From Bacillus australimaris (GTDB lineage: Bacteria; Bacillota; Bacilli; Bacillales; Bacillaceae): 64,000 nt of DNA. The notes beneath the pieces are model-generated. The model was given only the letters and a program-made list of their open reading frames with translations, was not told the origin of the DNA and ran no database searches. Location of the stretch: positions 372,001 through 436,000 of the forward strand of contig NZ_LGYN01000012.1 in the NCBI RefSeq assembly GCF_001307105.1, written 5' to 3'. Positions 19,537-28,827 of the stretch are shown here, one piece after another (positions within the stretch are counted from its first letter, which is position 1; each line of letters opens with the position of its first letter). The position numbers and the translations under genes are program-made.

Positions 19537-19769
19537 ATCATTTGGATCACTGTAAGCTATTACGACTGCGATTATCAAATCTTGAAAATCGTCTTTCAAA
19601 GACACAAAAATGACATATGACCGGGCAAAAAAGGAACTTCAGGTGCAAATTCTCCCACTCACTCACCTAAAAGCCATTTTCCACCTCTTTCTTCATGGAT
19701 AACTTCGATTTTTTTTCACAATTTTTGTGGTATGCTTTTTGAAAATAGAGAACGCAAAGGAGCGGAAGA

Positions 19770-20753
19770 ATGGAACGTGTGAAATATGTTTTGATCTGTT
19801 TATCAGCTCTACTGTTATTCCTGACGGGCTGCGGAAAAGAACAGCAATTTACGCCGCCTGGCAGCTCTCAATCGATCGCTGTCATCTCTCAATTAAAAAA
19901 AGCCTCCTTTTCAATAGTTGATTTACAAAAGAATAAAACGGTCTCTTCTGTGGATCTAAAACACCCACTCACTGATCTTATTCAAATCAACAAAAACGTC
20001 ATCATCGCCACAAGTAAAGAAGGGGAATCCCTTATTGAAATTAATTTAAAAAAGGGGACAGCAACAGAGTATATGGATGTGAGTAAAGGGCTGACTTCAC
20101 TTACATATGATGCAGCTTCTCATACATTAATTGCTGCTGATTCACAGAAAAATGTCGTTTATTTAATAGATACGCAGCGTAAAAAAATAAAAGCGACTGT
20201 GAAAACTGGAAAGCTCCCCTCTTCTATGACACTTTCTTCTTCAGGTATTTTATTTGTTTTAAATGCAGAAAGTCATACTGTCTCCGTCATAGATATTGAA
20301 AAGGAAAAAAATATACGTACATTCTCTGTCCTTGAACGGCCTTCTGGAATTCATTTTGATGGACAGTCCATTTGGATTGGTGGCCACGGTAAATCAGGCA
20401 CTTTAAATCAAAGTATTTTTGCTTACGACCCTAAAACAGGTAAAAAACAGCGTGAAATAAAACTAGGCGTTATGCCTGTTGCATTTTTTTCAGAGAAAAA
20501 ATCTTCTATTTTATATGTACTATGTCATGGAGATCATACGTTATACAAAGTAGATACCAAAACAAATAAACAGCTTGCTTCGGTTGAAACTGGTCAAAAT
20601 CCAAATTATATCACCGCTGATACCACATCTATATATGTGAGTAACTTGGATGACAACTCAGTATCCATCTTTGATAAACACTCACTCATCTTGAAAAATC
20701 GATTGAATGTCCCATCAGGACCTTATGCTATCGTGTTGGAGGAAAAGAAATGA
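19770..20753 (+). CDS. Beta-propeller (YVTN-type) lipoprotein linked to a two-component system
   Basis: The 327-residue protein has a lipoprotein signal peptide with lipobox LTGC (Cys21) and then repeating blades of a YVTN/SMP-30-like propeller, for example LIAADSQKNVVYLIDTQ, LFVLNAESHTVSVIDIEK and IYVSNLDDNSVSIFDKH. It is therefore expected on the outer face of the membrane. Its ATGA overlap with the response-regulator gene (four bases) and the same overlap between regulator and kinase make it part of a tight three-gene operon. A role as an extracellular sensor or kinase partner is inference. The ribosome site is AAAGGAGCGG. No B. subtilis name was recognised. Confidence 0.88.
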   Translation: MERVKYVLICLSALLLFLTGCGKEQQFTPPGSSQSIAVISQLKKASFSIVDLQKNKTVSSVDLKHPLTDLIQINKNVIIATSKEGESLIEINLKKGTATEYMDVSKGLTSLTYDAASHTLIAADSQKNVVYLIDTQRKKIKATVKTGKLPSSMTLSSSGILFVLNAESHTVSVIDIEKEKNIRTFSVLERPSGIHFDGQSIWIGGHGKSGTLNQSIFAYDPKTGKKQREIKLGVMPVAFFSEKKSSILYVLCHGDHTLYKVDTKTNKQLASVETGQNPNYITADTTSIYVSNLDDNSVSIFDKHSLILKNRLNVPSGPYAIVLEEKK

Positions 20754-21436
20754 AGGAACAAATGCATATTTTAATCGTAGATGATGAGCTCGATATGCTT
20801 GAGCTCATCGGGTCTTTTTTGAAGAAACAAGGCTTTCACATAATCACTGCAAATACTGGAATGGATGCCTTACATCAGCTAGAAAAGGAACCCGTTGATC
20901 TTGTTGTATTGGATATCATGATGCCTGATATGGATGGTTTTGAAGTCTGTCAGCGTATTCGAGAAACATCTCAAATTCCAGTTTTATTCTTAACAGCGAG
21001 AAGTTATGAGGAGGATCGAATTAGAGGTCTTGAAATTGGAGCGGATGACTACATCATGAAGCCTTTCAGCCTGCGTGAGCTTGCAGCAAGAATTGAAACA
21101 ACCTTAAGACGTATTAGAGGTCTTTCACTAAAGCGCAGCAGAATACAATTTGGCGACATAGAGATCGATCAAGACGGCAGACAAGTTTATCTCCATCAAC
21201 TGCCCGTTAATTTAACAAGAAGAGAATTTGATTTACTCATGTTTCTTTTTCACAATCAAGGCCAAGTGTTTTCACGAGAACAGCTATATCAAAAATTGTG
21301 GGAATCACATTCAACGAGCGGCTCTTTAAGAACAGTCGATACACATATCAAAACACTGCGACTGAAATTAACAGGAGCAGAACGTTATATTAAAACTGTT
21401 TGGGGTGTCGGCTATAAGTTTGAGGAGGACGAATGA
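20750..21436 (+). CDS. OmpR-family response regulator
   Basis: A 228-residue regulator with a receiver domain (acidic pair in LIVDDE, phospho-acceptor Asp55 in VVLDIMMPD, conserved lysine in DYIMKPF) and a C-terminal winged-helix DNA-binding domain (LTRREFDLLMFLFHNQGQVFSREQL ... VDTHIKTLRLKL). It overlaps the lipoprotein gene and the kinase gene by four bases each, so all three are translationally coupled. Its targets are unknown; the ykcB-ykcC pair immediately downstream, separated only by a terminator, is a reasonable candidate. Confidence 0.93.
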   Translation: MKEQMHILIVDDELDMLELIGSFLKKQGFHIITANTGMDALHQLEKEPVDLVVLDIMMPDMDGFEVCQRIRETSQIPVLFLTARSYEEDRIRGLEIGADDYIMKPFSLRELAARIETTLRRIRGLSLKRSRIQFGDIEIDQDGRQVYLHQLPVNLTRREFDLLMFLFHNQGQVFSREQLYQKLWESHSTSGSLRTVDTHIKTLRLKLTGAERYIKTVWGVGYKFEEDE

Positions 21437-22848
21437 AGCCATTATCTATTAAAAAGAAAGTACTCTTCTTAATCCTTGCAGTGATCGGAATCGTTGCAGC
21501 CTCAGCGCTTGCCCTAACCTATTACTTATATCAGCACTTATATATTGATAAGCAGATTGATTCCTTAAGTGTACAGGGTAAGAAGCTGGCAGAAATCTAT
21601 CACACACACGGGAAAGACACGTATTTTACCGATAGAATGAAATGGGCAAACGATTCAAGTCAAGCGAATGTTATTTTTACAGATGATCCAATGGAGCTTT
21701 CAAGTGGTCTGCCTTTTGATACGAATACCAATGATAATCTCATTACGTTCAAGGAACGTCAAAAGCTCCTTCAAGGTGAGACCGTCGTGTTAATTAGAGA
21801 ACACCCACAATTTCACCAAGATATTCTTGGTATCGCCATCCCTGTTTTTTCAAGCAACGATGATCTGTCGGGGACTATTTTCCTCTCCATGCCTTTATCT
21901 GATGTGTATGAACCCTTTGTCCAAATTAGATTGACGCTTGGCATATCCATTTTATTGATTCTGCTCCTGATTTTCTTGATTGGATATAAGAGCTCCAATA
22001 AAGTTGTGCAGACAATAAATAAAATGAAAGAAATTGCAATGGAAATGGAATCTGGCGACTTCTCAAAACGAATGGCCGTAACCAAAAATGGAGACGAACT
22101 AAACCAGCTTAGCCGCTCTTTTAATAAACTGTCTTCTACCCTCGAAAAAGTTGAACAGCACCGCAGGGAATTTCTTGCGAATGTCTCTCACGAACTTAGA
22201 ACTCCATTAAGTTATATGAAAGGCTATGCAGAAGGAATTGAAGAAGGAGTCATTGATCAGAAAAAGGGAATGCGTATCATCCAAGATGAGGCCACACGTT
22301 TAAGCCGGCTTGTTCACGATCTTTTAGATCTTGCACAGTTAGAAGGGGACTCTTATCCACTAACGACGGAGCCAATCGTCTTTGCTCAGCTGATCCACGA
22401 TGTTCTTGATCAAATGGCATTTATCGCTGACAAAAAAAGCATATCTCTCAATCGGGCGCTTGAAGAGGATTGCATTGTTTATGGTGATAGCGATCGCCTA
22501 CAGCAAGTGGTTCGTAATTTACTGGACAATGCCATTCATTACACGCCCTCTGGGAAGTCCATTTCGGTTGAATTACATGTTCTGCACAGCACAGCTGAAC
22601 TGAGAGTGACGGACGAAGGAAATGGCATTCCAAAAGAAGACCTCCCGCATGTGTTTGAACGATTTTATCGAGTAAATAAGGCACGCACGAGAAAGGATGG
22701 CGGCTCTGGACTTGGACTAGCCATTGTCTATCAAATCATCAAAAAACATCATGGTACGTTCGATATTCAATCTGAGCCTGGCATCGGTACAACAGCCATC
22801 ATTCAGCTTCCTCATGCTACATTCAATGAGAGCTCACCTACTCAATAG
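21433..22848 (+). CDS. Sensor histidine kinase
   Basis: A 471-residue membrane kinase. TM1 lies at about residues 8-31, an extracellular sensor segment at 32-163, TM2 at 164-184 and a HAMP linker at about 186-240. The HisKA domain has His253 in NVSHELRTP, and the ATPase domain has the N box NLLDNAIHYT and glycine boxes DEGNGIP and GGSGLGLAI. All catalytic residues are present. The roughly 130-residue outer domain and the co-encoded propeller lipoprotein suggest sensing at the cell surface, which is inference. Confidence 0.93.
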   Translation: MKPLSIKKKVLFLILAVIGIVAASALALTYYLYQHLYIDKQIDSLSVQGKKLAEIYHTHGKDTYFTDRMKWANDSSQANVIFTDDPMELSSGLPFDTNTNDNLITFKERQKLLQGETVVLIREHPQFHQDILGIAIPVFSSNDDLSGTIFLSMPLSDVYEPFVQIRLTLGISILLILLLIFLIGYKSSNKVVQTINKMKEIAMEMESGDFSKRMAVTKNGDELNQLSRSFNKLSSTLEKVEQHRREFLANVSHELRTPLSYMKGYAEGIEEGVIDQKKGMRIIQDEATRLSRLVHDLLDLAQLEGDSYPLTTEPIVFAQLIHDVLDQMAFIADKKSISLNRALEEDCIVYGDSDRLQQVVRNLLDNAIHYTPSGKSISVELHVLHSTAELRVTDEGNGIPKEDLPHVFERFYRVNKARTRKDGGSGLGLAIVYQIIKKHHGTFDIQSEPGIGTTAIIQLPHATFNESSPTQ

Positions 22849-22927
22849 CTACTCACATATCTTATTCTCATTGGAATCTCTTCTTTATCTGATAGATTCT
22901 GTATCCATAGCATGTGTCTACAACTTG

Positions 22928-22958
22928 AACAGCTCTTTTCACCAAGAGCTGTTTTTTA
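22928..22958 (+). terminator. Terminator of the lipoprotein/two-component operon
   Basis: AACAGCTCTT and AAGAGCTGTT arms around a six-base loop followed by a T run, about 80 bases after the kinase stop. Confidence 0.9.
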
Positions 22959-23049
22959 TTTCTAAAAAATAAAAAAATGGTCTTTTTTTATTAACATTTT
23001 ATTCATATTTGCTTGTTACACTTTTTTCAAGTGAAGAAAAAGGAGTGAC

Positions 23050-25185
23050 ATGCTTTTGATCAGACGTTTTCAGAAATTTGATATTTATTTATTTTTCATA
23101 TTGATCTTATCTACCATCTTAAACATTTATCACATTTGGAAAGATGATACGGTGAATGCGTATTATACTGCGGCTGTCACAAGTATGATGAAAAGTTGGC
23201 ATAATTTCTTCTTTGCTTCATTTGATCCAGCAGGGTATGTCACGGTGGATAAACCACCGCTCACCTTCTGGCTGCAAACGATCAGTGCCAAAATTTTTGG
23301 TCTTCATGGATGGAGCATCATCTTGCCGCAAGCTTTAGCTGCCATTGGATCTGTTTATCTGATCTATCGTCTTGTCAAACCAACCTTTGGTCAAGCAGCG
23401 GCAAGATTAGCGGCACTTATCATGGCGTGTACACCTATTGCGGTTGCGGTATCTCGCACAAATAATATTGACAGCTTACTTGTCTTTATACTTTTACTAG
23501 CAACAGGAATGATGTTCAAGGCTGTAAAACAGCAAAAGGTGCTTTGGGCGTTTTCTTCATTTGCGATGATTGGCGTCGGGTTTAATACAAAAATGCTACA
23601 AGCCTATATGATCGTACCAGCACTCATTCTTTTTTACATCATTGCTTATCGAACGACATGGAAGAAAAAATTACTCTCACTGATAGTTTCAATGATTGTC
23701 CTTTTAGGTGTATCTGCTTCATGGTCCATAGCGGTTGATCTCACTGCCAAAGACAATCGCCCTTATATGGGATCAAGTCAATCGAATTCTGCATTAGAAT
23801 TAGCCTTTGGTTACAACGGTCTCCAGCGGCTGACTGGTCAACAGTCTGGCGGTGGTGGCGGAATAGGCGGCGGCTCAAGTAAGGATGAAGGTCATCCCCC
23901 TTCTCAGCAAAACGATGATGATTCATCCACGATGCCTCAGCCGCCATCTGATGGTAATCAAAACAGCTCAGACAGCTCAAATCAATCTTCCAGTCAGGAA
24001 CAACCGTTTATGCAAGGACCGCCGAGTCAAGCAAATGGCACGACACCACCTGACATGCCTTCAGGAAGAGAGGGAGGAAACGGCGATGGTCCACCTTTTG
24101 GCGGAGGCGGCAAGATGGGAAATGGCTCCGGCATGTTTGGTACAGGAACCAAGGGGCCATTACGTCTGTTCCAATCTGAATTATCCGATCAAATCAGCTG
24201 GCTGCTTCCATTCGCTATCTTTGGCACAATTGGGATCTTCTTATCGACAGTATTTGAAAGAAGACGTCTCAATACAAAACAAAAAGAAACGCTATTTTGG
24301 TTAGCTTGGCTTATACCAGTTGCAGGATTTTTCAGTGTAGCAGGGTTTTTCCATCATTATTATTTGATCATGCTGGCACCGCCAATTGCCGTATTAGCAG
24401 GGGCAGGCTGGGTCGCCTTGACTCAATTGTTCCAAACAGAAACTGGCTTTAAAAAATGGCTGCTTCCGATTGCCATTTTGGTGACGACAGCATTTGAAAT
24501 CTTTATCTTATCTACCTTTACAAGCACCATTGGTTTTGGCTTAAGCATTGCCGTCGGTCTCATTGGCATTGGCTCCGTCCTTGCGCTTTTCTTTACAAAA
24601 GGAAAAGCAAAGCTAAAACAAGTGATTTCTCTCATAGCTATTCTTGGTATGTTGATCACACCGCTGTATTGGGCAAGCACCCCCCTTCTTTACGGAGGAA
24701 ACAGCATGCTTCCAGAGGCTGGTCCTCAGCTTGCAACTTCAAGCGTCAGCATGAGTTCACAGGTAAATGAAAAGCTGATCAGCTACCTTGAAAAAAACAA
24801 TACAGGTGAAGAATTCCTGTTTGGTACAACTGATGCAACTACTGCCGCTCCTTATATTATCAAAACAGGGAATGCGGTGATGGCGCTAGGTGGTTTTAGT
24901 GGATCCGATAACATTTTAACGCTTAGCGAATTTAAACAGCTCGTCAAAGACGGGAAAATCAAATACTTCTACCTCTCTGGCATGAGAGGCGGAAGCACAG
25001 ATATTCTGACTTGGGTTCAGAAAAATGGAAAGAAAGTCGCTGCTTCTAAATGGCAACATCTTTCTTCAACTGAAACGAAGACAACAGGAAGCTCGAACAG
25101 TCAGTCATCTAAACAATCTGATTCAGCCAATGGACAAAGGGGCGGAATGGAGAACGGTACCCTTTACGAACTATCTGTCGACTAA
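23050..25185 (+). CDS. ykcB: GT39-family polytopic glycosyltransferase (YkcB-like)
   Basis: The 711-residue protein has 11-13 membrane segments and the GT39/ArnT-PMT signature near the N-terminus (YYTAAVTSMMKSWHNFFFASFDPAGYVTVDKPPLTFW, an acidic extracellular loop). It resembles B. subtilis YkcB. Such enzymes transfer a sugar from an undecaprenyl-phosphate carrier to an outside acceptor. Residues about 264-372 form a Gly/Ser/Pro/Gln-rich low-complexity insertion, and the last 40 residues are Ser/Gln rich. It is followed after 23 bases by the ykcC-type gene that would make the lipid-linked sugar. The donor sugar and acceptor polymer are unknown. Confidence 0.85.
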   Translation: MLLIRRFQKFDIYLFFILILSTILNIYHIWKDDTVNAYYTAAVTSMMKSWHNFFFASFDPAGYVTVDKPPLTFWLQTISAKIFGLHGWSIILPQALAAIGSVYLIYRLVKPTFGQAAARLAALIMACTPIAVAVSRTNNIDSLLVFILLLATGMMFKAVKQQKVLWAFSSFAMIGVGFNTKMLQAYMIVPALILFYIIAYRTTWKKKLLSLIVSMIVLLGVSASWSIAVDLTAKDNRPYMGSSQSNSALELAFGYNGLQRLTGQQSGGGGGIGGGSSKDEGHPPSQQNDDDSSTMPQPPSDGNQNSSDSSNQSSSQEQPFMQGPPSQANGTTPPDMPSGREGGNGDGPPFGGGGKMGNGSGMFGTGTKGPLRLFQSELSDQISWLLPFAIFGTIGIFLSTVFERRRLNTKQKETLFWLAWLIPVAGFFSVAGFFHHYYLIMLAPPIAVLAGAGWVALTQLFQTETGFKKWLLPIAILVTTAFEIFILSTFTSTIGFGLSIAVGLIGIGSVLALFFTKGKAKLKQVISLIAILGMLITPLYWASTPLLYGGNSMLPEAGPQLATSSVSMSSQVNEKLISYLEKNNTGEEFLFGTTDATTAAPYIIKTGNAVMALGGFSGSDNILTLSEFKQLVKDGKIKYFYLSGMRGGSTDILTWVQKNGKKVAASKWQHLSSTETKTTGSSNSQSSKQSDSANGQRGGMENGTLYELSVD

Positions 25186-25208
25186 ATCTATTAAGGAGGG
25201 AATGGCTG

Positions 25209-26201
25209 ATGGACAAAAGCATACAATATTCTATTGTGGTTCCAGTCTATAATGAAGAACTTGTGATCCATGAATCCTATCAGCGATTGAAAACCGTCAT
25301 GGATTCGACGGGAGAAGCATACGAGCTTCTCTTCGTCAATGACGGTAGCATGGATCGAACAGCTGAACTAATTAAAGGGTATTGCCAAAGCGACCCGAAT
25401 GTCAGACTCATTGATTTTTCTCGTAACTTTGGACACCAAATTGCCATTACAGCTGGGATGGATTATGCAAAGGGAGAAGCTGTCGCCGTGATAGATGCAG
25501 ACCTACAAGATCCACCTGAATTGATATTAGAGATGATCGCAAAATGGAAGGAAGGCTATGAAGTCGTATACGCGGTGCGAACCAAACGTAAAGGCGAAAC
25601 GTTTTTCAAAAAGCAAACCGCTTCCCTTTTCTATCGCGTTTTACGTCAAATCACCGAAGTAGATATCCCAATCGACACCGGTGACTTCAGATTAATGGAT
25701 CGTAAAGTGTGCCATGAAATGAGAAAAATACGAGAAAAAAACCCATTTGTCCGTGGCCTAGTCAGCTGGGTAGGTTTCAAACAAATTGCAGTAGAGTATG
25801 TTCGGGATGAACGTCTAGCAGGAGAAACAAAGTACCCGCTCAAAAAGATGCTCAAGCTCTCGATGGATGGAATCACTTCCTTTTCCTATAAACCTTTGAA
25901 GCTAGCGAGCATAGCAGGAATTGCCCTTTCCGCTATCGGATTCATTTCTATGTTTCTTGTACTTTACTTAAAGCTTTTTACAAACAGCACCATTACAGGA
26001 TGGAGTTCATTAATCGTCATACAGCTGTTCTTTAGCGGCATTATCCTTTTTATGCTGGGAATGATTGGAGAGTACATCGGCCGAATCTACGACGAGGCAA
26101 AAGATCGTCCGCTATACATTGTAAGAGAGAGTTACGGGCTTCAGTCAAAGCCACAGCCTGTTCAATCTCCTGTTCATTTCAAGCAATACAAGCAGCATTA
26201 A
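25209..26201 (+). CDS. ykcC: GT2 bactoprenol glycosyltransferase (YkcC-like)
   Basis: A 330-residue GT2 protein of the DPM1/GtrB/CsbB type. A cytoplasmic catalytic domain (VVPVYNEE; DAD-type motif VIDADLQDPPE; DTGDFRLMDR) is followed by two C-terminal membrane segments (about 232-255 and 268-291). These enzymes load a sugar from a nucleotide donor onto undecaprenyl phosphate. The start ATG at 25209 has ribosome site AAGGAGGG. Pairing with the GT39 gene implies a complete two-step surface-glycosylation module, as CsbB/YfhO does for lipoteichoic acid in B. subtilis. Confidence 0.9.
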   Translation: MDKSIQYSIVVPVYNEELVIHESYQRLKTVMDSTGEAYELLFVNDGSMDRTAELIKGYCQSDPNVRLIDFSRNFGHQIAITAGMDYAKGEAVAVIDADLQDPPELILEMIAKWKEGYEVVYAVRTKRKGETFFKKQTASLFYRVLRQITEVDIPIDTGDFRLMDRKVCHEMRKIREKNPFVRGLVSWVGFKQIAVEYVRDERLAGETKYPLKKMLKLSMDGITSFSYKPLKLASIAGIALSAIGFISMFLVLYLKLFTNSTITGWSSLIVIQLFFSGIILFMLGMIGEYIGRIYDEAKDRPLYIVRESYGLQSKPQPVQSPVHFKQYKQH

Positions 26202-26245
26202 AAAAGCGTGTGAGACCTCTTTAAAAGGTCCCGCACGCTTTTTTG
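26199..26245. terminator. Bidirectional terminator between ykcC and yvbW
   Basis: A long hairpin with arms AAAAAGCGTG(T)G... and ...CGCACGCTTTTTT, inner stem GACCT/AGGTC. Both converging genes end at its edges. Confidence 0.92.
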
Positions 26246-26247
26246 TA

Positions 26248-27597
26248 TTAAGCAGCTGTTTCAAATCGCTTTCTGTTGATAAAGAAAGAAAGGGTAATAA
26301 TGAGGTAAATGCCCATTGTGACCATCGTTTGGATAATCGGAGTTGTTGACACAACGCCGATAAAAATAGCAATGATCGCAATTACCGAAAACCATGTTGT
26401 AAAAGGATACAGCTTCACACGATATCCCCCTGGTTCTGCTACGCTTCGAGATTTTAGATGCCCGACCGCAATAATAAACCAGATAAATAAGACCGTATAG
26501 CTTAAAGATCCCATTAAATAATTAAAAGTTTGACTTCCTACAAAAAGAGAAATCAATACAGCGGCATACAATGTAGATGTACATACTAGGATCGCTCTAA
26601 CAGGCACCTGCTGTTTGGATAGCTTTGAGAAGCCCTTCCACACACGTCCATCCATCGCTTGTGTATAAAGCACCCTTGAGGAGGCGTACAGTCCAGAGTT
26701 CATTGAAGACAAGATCGCTAGTAAAATGATACCGTTCATGATGTCACTTGCATATGGCACACCAATCGTTGCAAACACCGTAACGAATGGGCTCACTTGC
26801 TCATTGTTTACTTGATTCCAAGGAATCAAGCTGACGATGATAAAGAACGGTAGTACATAGAAACCGATGATTCGTACAAATGTACTTTGAATGGCTTTTG
26901 GGATGACTTTTTCAGGATTTTTTGTTTCTGCTAATGTGACCCCGATCATCTCAGTCCCGCCATATGAATAGACCACAACAAGCATTGCCGCAATTAAGCC
27001 GCCTGTTCCATTCGGGAAAAATCCTCCGTGATCGGTTAAGTTTGATAATCCCGGTGCTGCATGCTGTCCGAATGAGACAAACAGCATAGTTAACCCAATA
27101 ATAATAAATAAAATAATAACAGCAATTTTAATAGAGGCTAACCAGTACTCTGTCTCTGCAAACATTTTCACCGAACATACATTGATCAATGTCACAACAA
27201 GTGAAATGATTAACACAAGTGTCCAAATCGGCACCTGCGGGAACCAGTACTGAATAAAGATCGCAGACACGATCGCTTCTGCTGCAATGTTCAACACCCA
27301 CATTTTCCAGTATATCCAATCTAAGAAATAGGCCGGATATTTGCCTAACACAGGTTCAATTAAATCACGGAATGTTCTTGCACCAGGTCGTGCGACAGTC
27401 ATTTCGGCAAGTCCTTGCATAATAAATAATAAAATAAGACCACCAATCATATATGCCAAAATGACAGCAGGACCTGCGATATCAATGGCAGAGCTGCTTC
27501 CTTTAAACAGACCAGCACCGATTGCACCGCCAAGTGCGAGCATCATAATATGCCTTGACGTCATTGTTCGTTTTAACTGCACATGTTCCTTTTCCAT
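26248..27597 (-). CDS. yvbW: APC-family amino acid permease, probable leucine transporter
   Basis: The 449-residue permease has about 12 membrane segments. It carries the APC-family hallmarks ALGGAIGAGLFKGSS near the N-terminus and VVYSYGGTEMIGVTLAETKNPEKVIPKAI in the middle. Its leader is a complete T-box riboswitch with a CUC (leucine) specifier, as reported for B. subtilis yvbW, so leucine is the likely substrate. The ribosome site AAAGGAG precedes the ATG at 27597. It is monocistronic and ends at a bidirectional terminator. Confidence 0.9.
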   Translation of the reverse strand: MEKEHVQLKRTMTSRHIMMLALGGAIGAGLFKGSSSAIDIAGPAVILAYMIGGLILLFIMQGLAEMTVARPGARTFRDLIEPVLGKYPAYFLDWIYWKMWVLNIAAEAIVSAIFIQYWFPQVPIWTLVLIISLVVTLINVCSVKMFAETEYWLASIKIAVIILFIIIGLTMLFVSFGQHAAPGLSNLTDHGGFFPNGTGGLIAAMLVVVYSYGGTEMIGVTLAETKNPEKVIPKAIQSTFVRIIGFYVLPFFIIVSLIPWNQVNNEQVSPFVTVFATIGVPYASDIMNGIILLAILSSMNSGLYASSRVLYTQAMDGRVWKGFSKLSKQQVPVRAILVCTSTLYAAVLISLFVGSQTFNYLMGSLSYTVLFIWFIIAVGHLKSRSVAEPGGYRVKLYPFTTWFSVIAIIAIFIGVVSTTPIIQTMVTMGIYLIITLSFFINRKRFETAA

Positions 27598-27653
27598 TTT
27601 TCTATAGCTCCTTTAAATTTGAATCTTCAGACAAATATAGGATAAAAGCATAT

Positions 27654-27893
27654 AAAAAGGCCAGTCATCTCCTTGAAGAGACGACTGACCTTGCAACCGC
27701 GTTACCACTCTTATTGATACAGCCATAGCTGAATCCAACTTGAAACCCGTTAACGGAGGTCACACGTAAAGACTTACTATTCATTCAGTCTTACCGCTCT
27801 TTGAGCGAGTTCAATGATTCGTTTTACTGCGTTGCACCAACCCGCAGCTCTCTTAAAAAACGGATATTCATCTACTATTCTCAAGTCAAAGCG
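27654..27893 (-). promoter_or_regulatory. T-box riboswitch, leucine (CUC) specifier
   Basis: Read on the minus strand, stem I closes with CGCTTTGA (27893-27886) against TCAAAG(AG)CG. The AGTA motif is at 27876-27873. The AG-bulge region AGAGAGCTGCGG precedes GGTTGGTGCAAC, the distal loop. The specifier loop TGAACTCGC gives codon CTC at 27809-27807. The T-box AGAGTGGTAACGCGG is at 27711-27697, followed by terminator arms AGGTCAGTCGTCTC and GGAGATGACTGGCCT plus T run (27692-27654). All core elements are present. Uncharged tRNA-Leu should favour read-through into yvbW. Confidence 0.95.
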
Positions 27894-27935
27894 TTTATAG
27901 TCAATTTGTATATTCATCAAAGATTTTATTTTTTA

Positions 27936-27964
27936 AATATACTGACTATCCACGCAATTGTCAA
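27936..27964 (-). promoter_or_regulatory. SigA promoter of the T-box leader
   Basis: TTGACA (27964-27959), exactly 17 bases, TATATT (27941-27936) on the minus strand, about 40 bases before stem I. Confidence 0.88.
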
Positions 27965-27985
27965 CATCCTTTTTCAGACATATCC

Positions 27986-28663
27986 TTATGAACGAAGCCA
28001 AACGGCTACTTCATCCATAGGACGACGCGTTTTGCCGCGCTTTGGCTCAGTGACACGATAACCAAAGGCCGCCATGACAGAGATGTCGTACTGACCATCC
28101 TCAAGTAACCCTTCTTCATCTAGAATACGATGAATTTCATCGTAGCTAAATCCTTCGACTGGACATGAATCAATGCCGATTTGTGCAGCGGCTGTCATCA
28201 TGTTTCCAAGAGCAATATACGTTTGCTTGGAAGCCCAATCAAAGAGCGTACGTTCATTTTCCAACAAATGAAGATCATTCTCTTGGAATTCTTTGTAGCG
28301 TTCTTTTACCATCTCAAACGTTTCATCTGTCATTCCTTTGATTTGCTTGTTGATGTATTCCGCATATGCTGAATTATAGCGGGCGTCTGTTCTTGCCAAG
28401 ATGAGCACAAAGTGGCTGGCAGTTGGAAGCTGCTTTTGCGCTCCCCATGTATATTCTTTTAATTTCTCTCTAAACGCTTCATTTTGAACAACGATGAACT
28501 TCCAAGGCTCGAAGCCGACAGAGCTTGGGGAAAGTCTTCCTGTTTCTAAAATGAACGCAAAATCATCCTCTGATATCTTTTTCGTTGGGTCGAACTCTTT
28601 TGTCGCATGACGGAACTCATACGCCTCAATGATTTCTTTTTTTAATTGCTCTTTGTCTCGCAT
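27986..28663 (-). CDS. yfkO: FMN nitroreductase-family oxidoreductase (YfkO/HypO-like)
   Basis: A 225-residue nitroreductase of the NfsB/DrgA type. FMN-binding features include FRHATKEFDP near the N-terminus, SPSSVGFEPWKFIVVQ, and IALGNMMTAAAQIGIDSCPVEGF. It strongly resembles B. subtilis YfkO, also called HypO, which reduces quinones or nitro compounds and is induced by hypochlorite and diamide through HypR. The start is set at the ATG at 28663: AAAGG lies nine bases before it, while the ATG at 28672 touches the ribosome site. Transcribed divergently from an HxlR-type regulator. Confidence 0.85.
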   Translation of the reverse strand: MRDKEQLKKEIIEAYEFRHATKEFDPTKKISEDDFAFILETGRLSPSSVGFEPWKFIVVQNEAFREKLKEYTWGAQKQLPTASHFVLILARTDARYNSAYAEYINKQIKGMTDETFEMVKERYKEFQENDLHLLENERTLFDWASKQTYIALGNMMTAAAQIGIDSCPVEGFSYDEIHRILDEEGLLEDGQYDISVMAAFGYRVTEPKRGKTRRPMDEVAVWLRS

Positions 28664-28827
28664 TACATTCATCCTTTCTATTGAACAATAAGGGTGTGTT
28701 TCATCAATCCAATTTCTTTCCATTCCCATATAGAAATTGTTATGATAAGAAAACAAACAGCCCGAATGTGTGATGTCATATCTCTATGGTAAAAGAAAAG
28801 CTTCCAGTGATTCAAGTACGCACATTT

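Noticed and set aside
28663-28756. N-terminal extension of the nitroreductase to 256 residues
   Set aside because: The extension has no ribosome site and no family similarity; the ATG at 28663 gives the normal length and a good AAAGG spacing.
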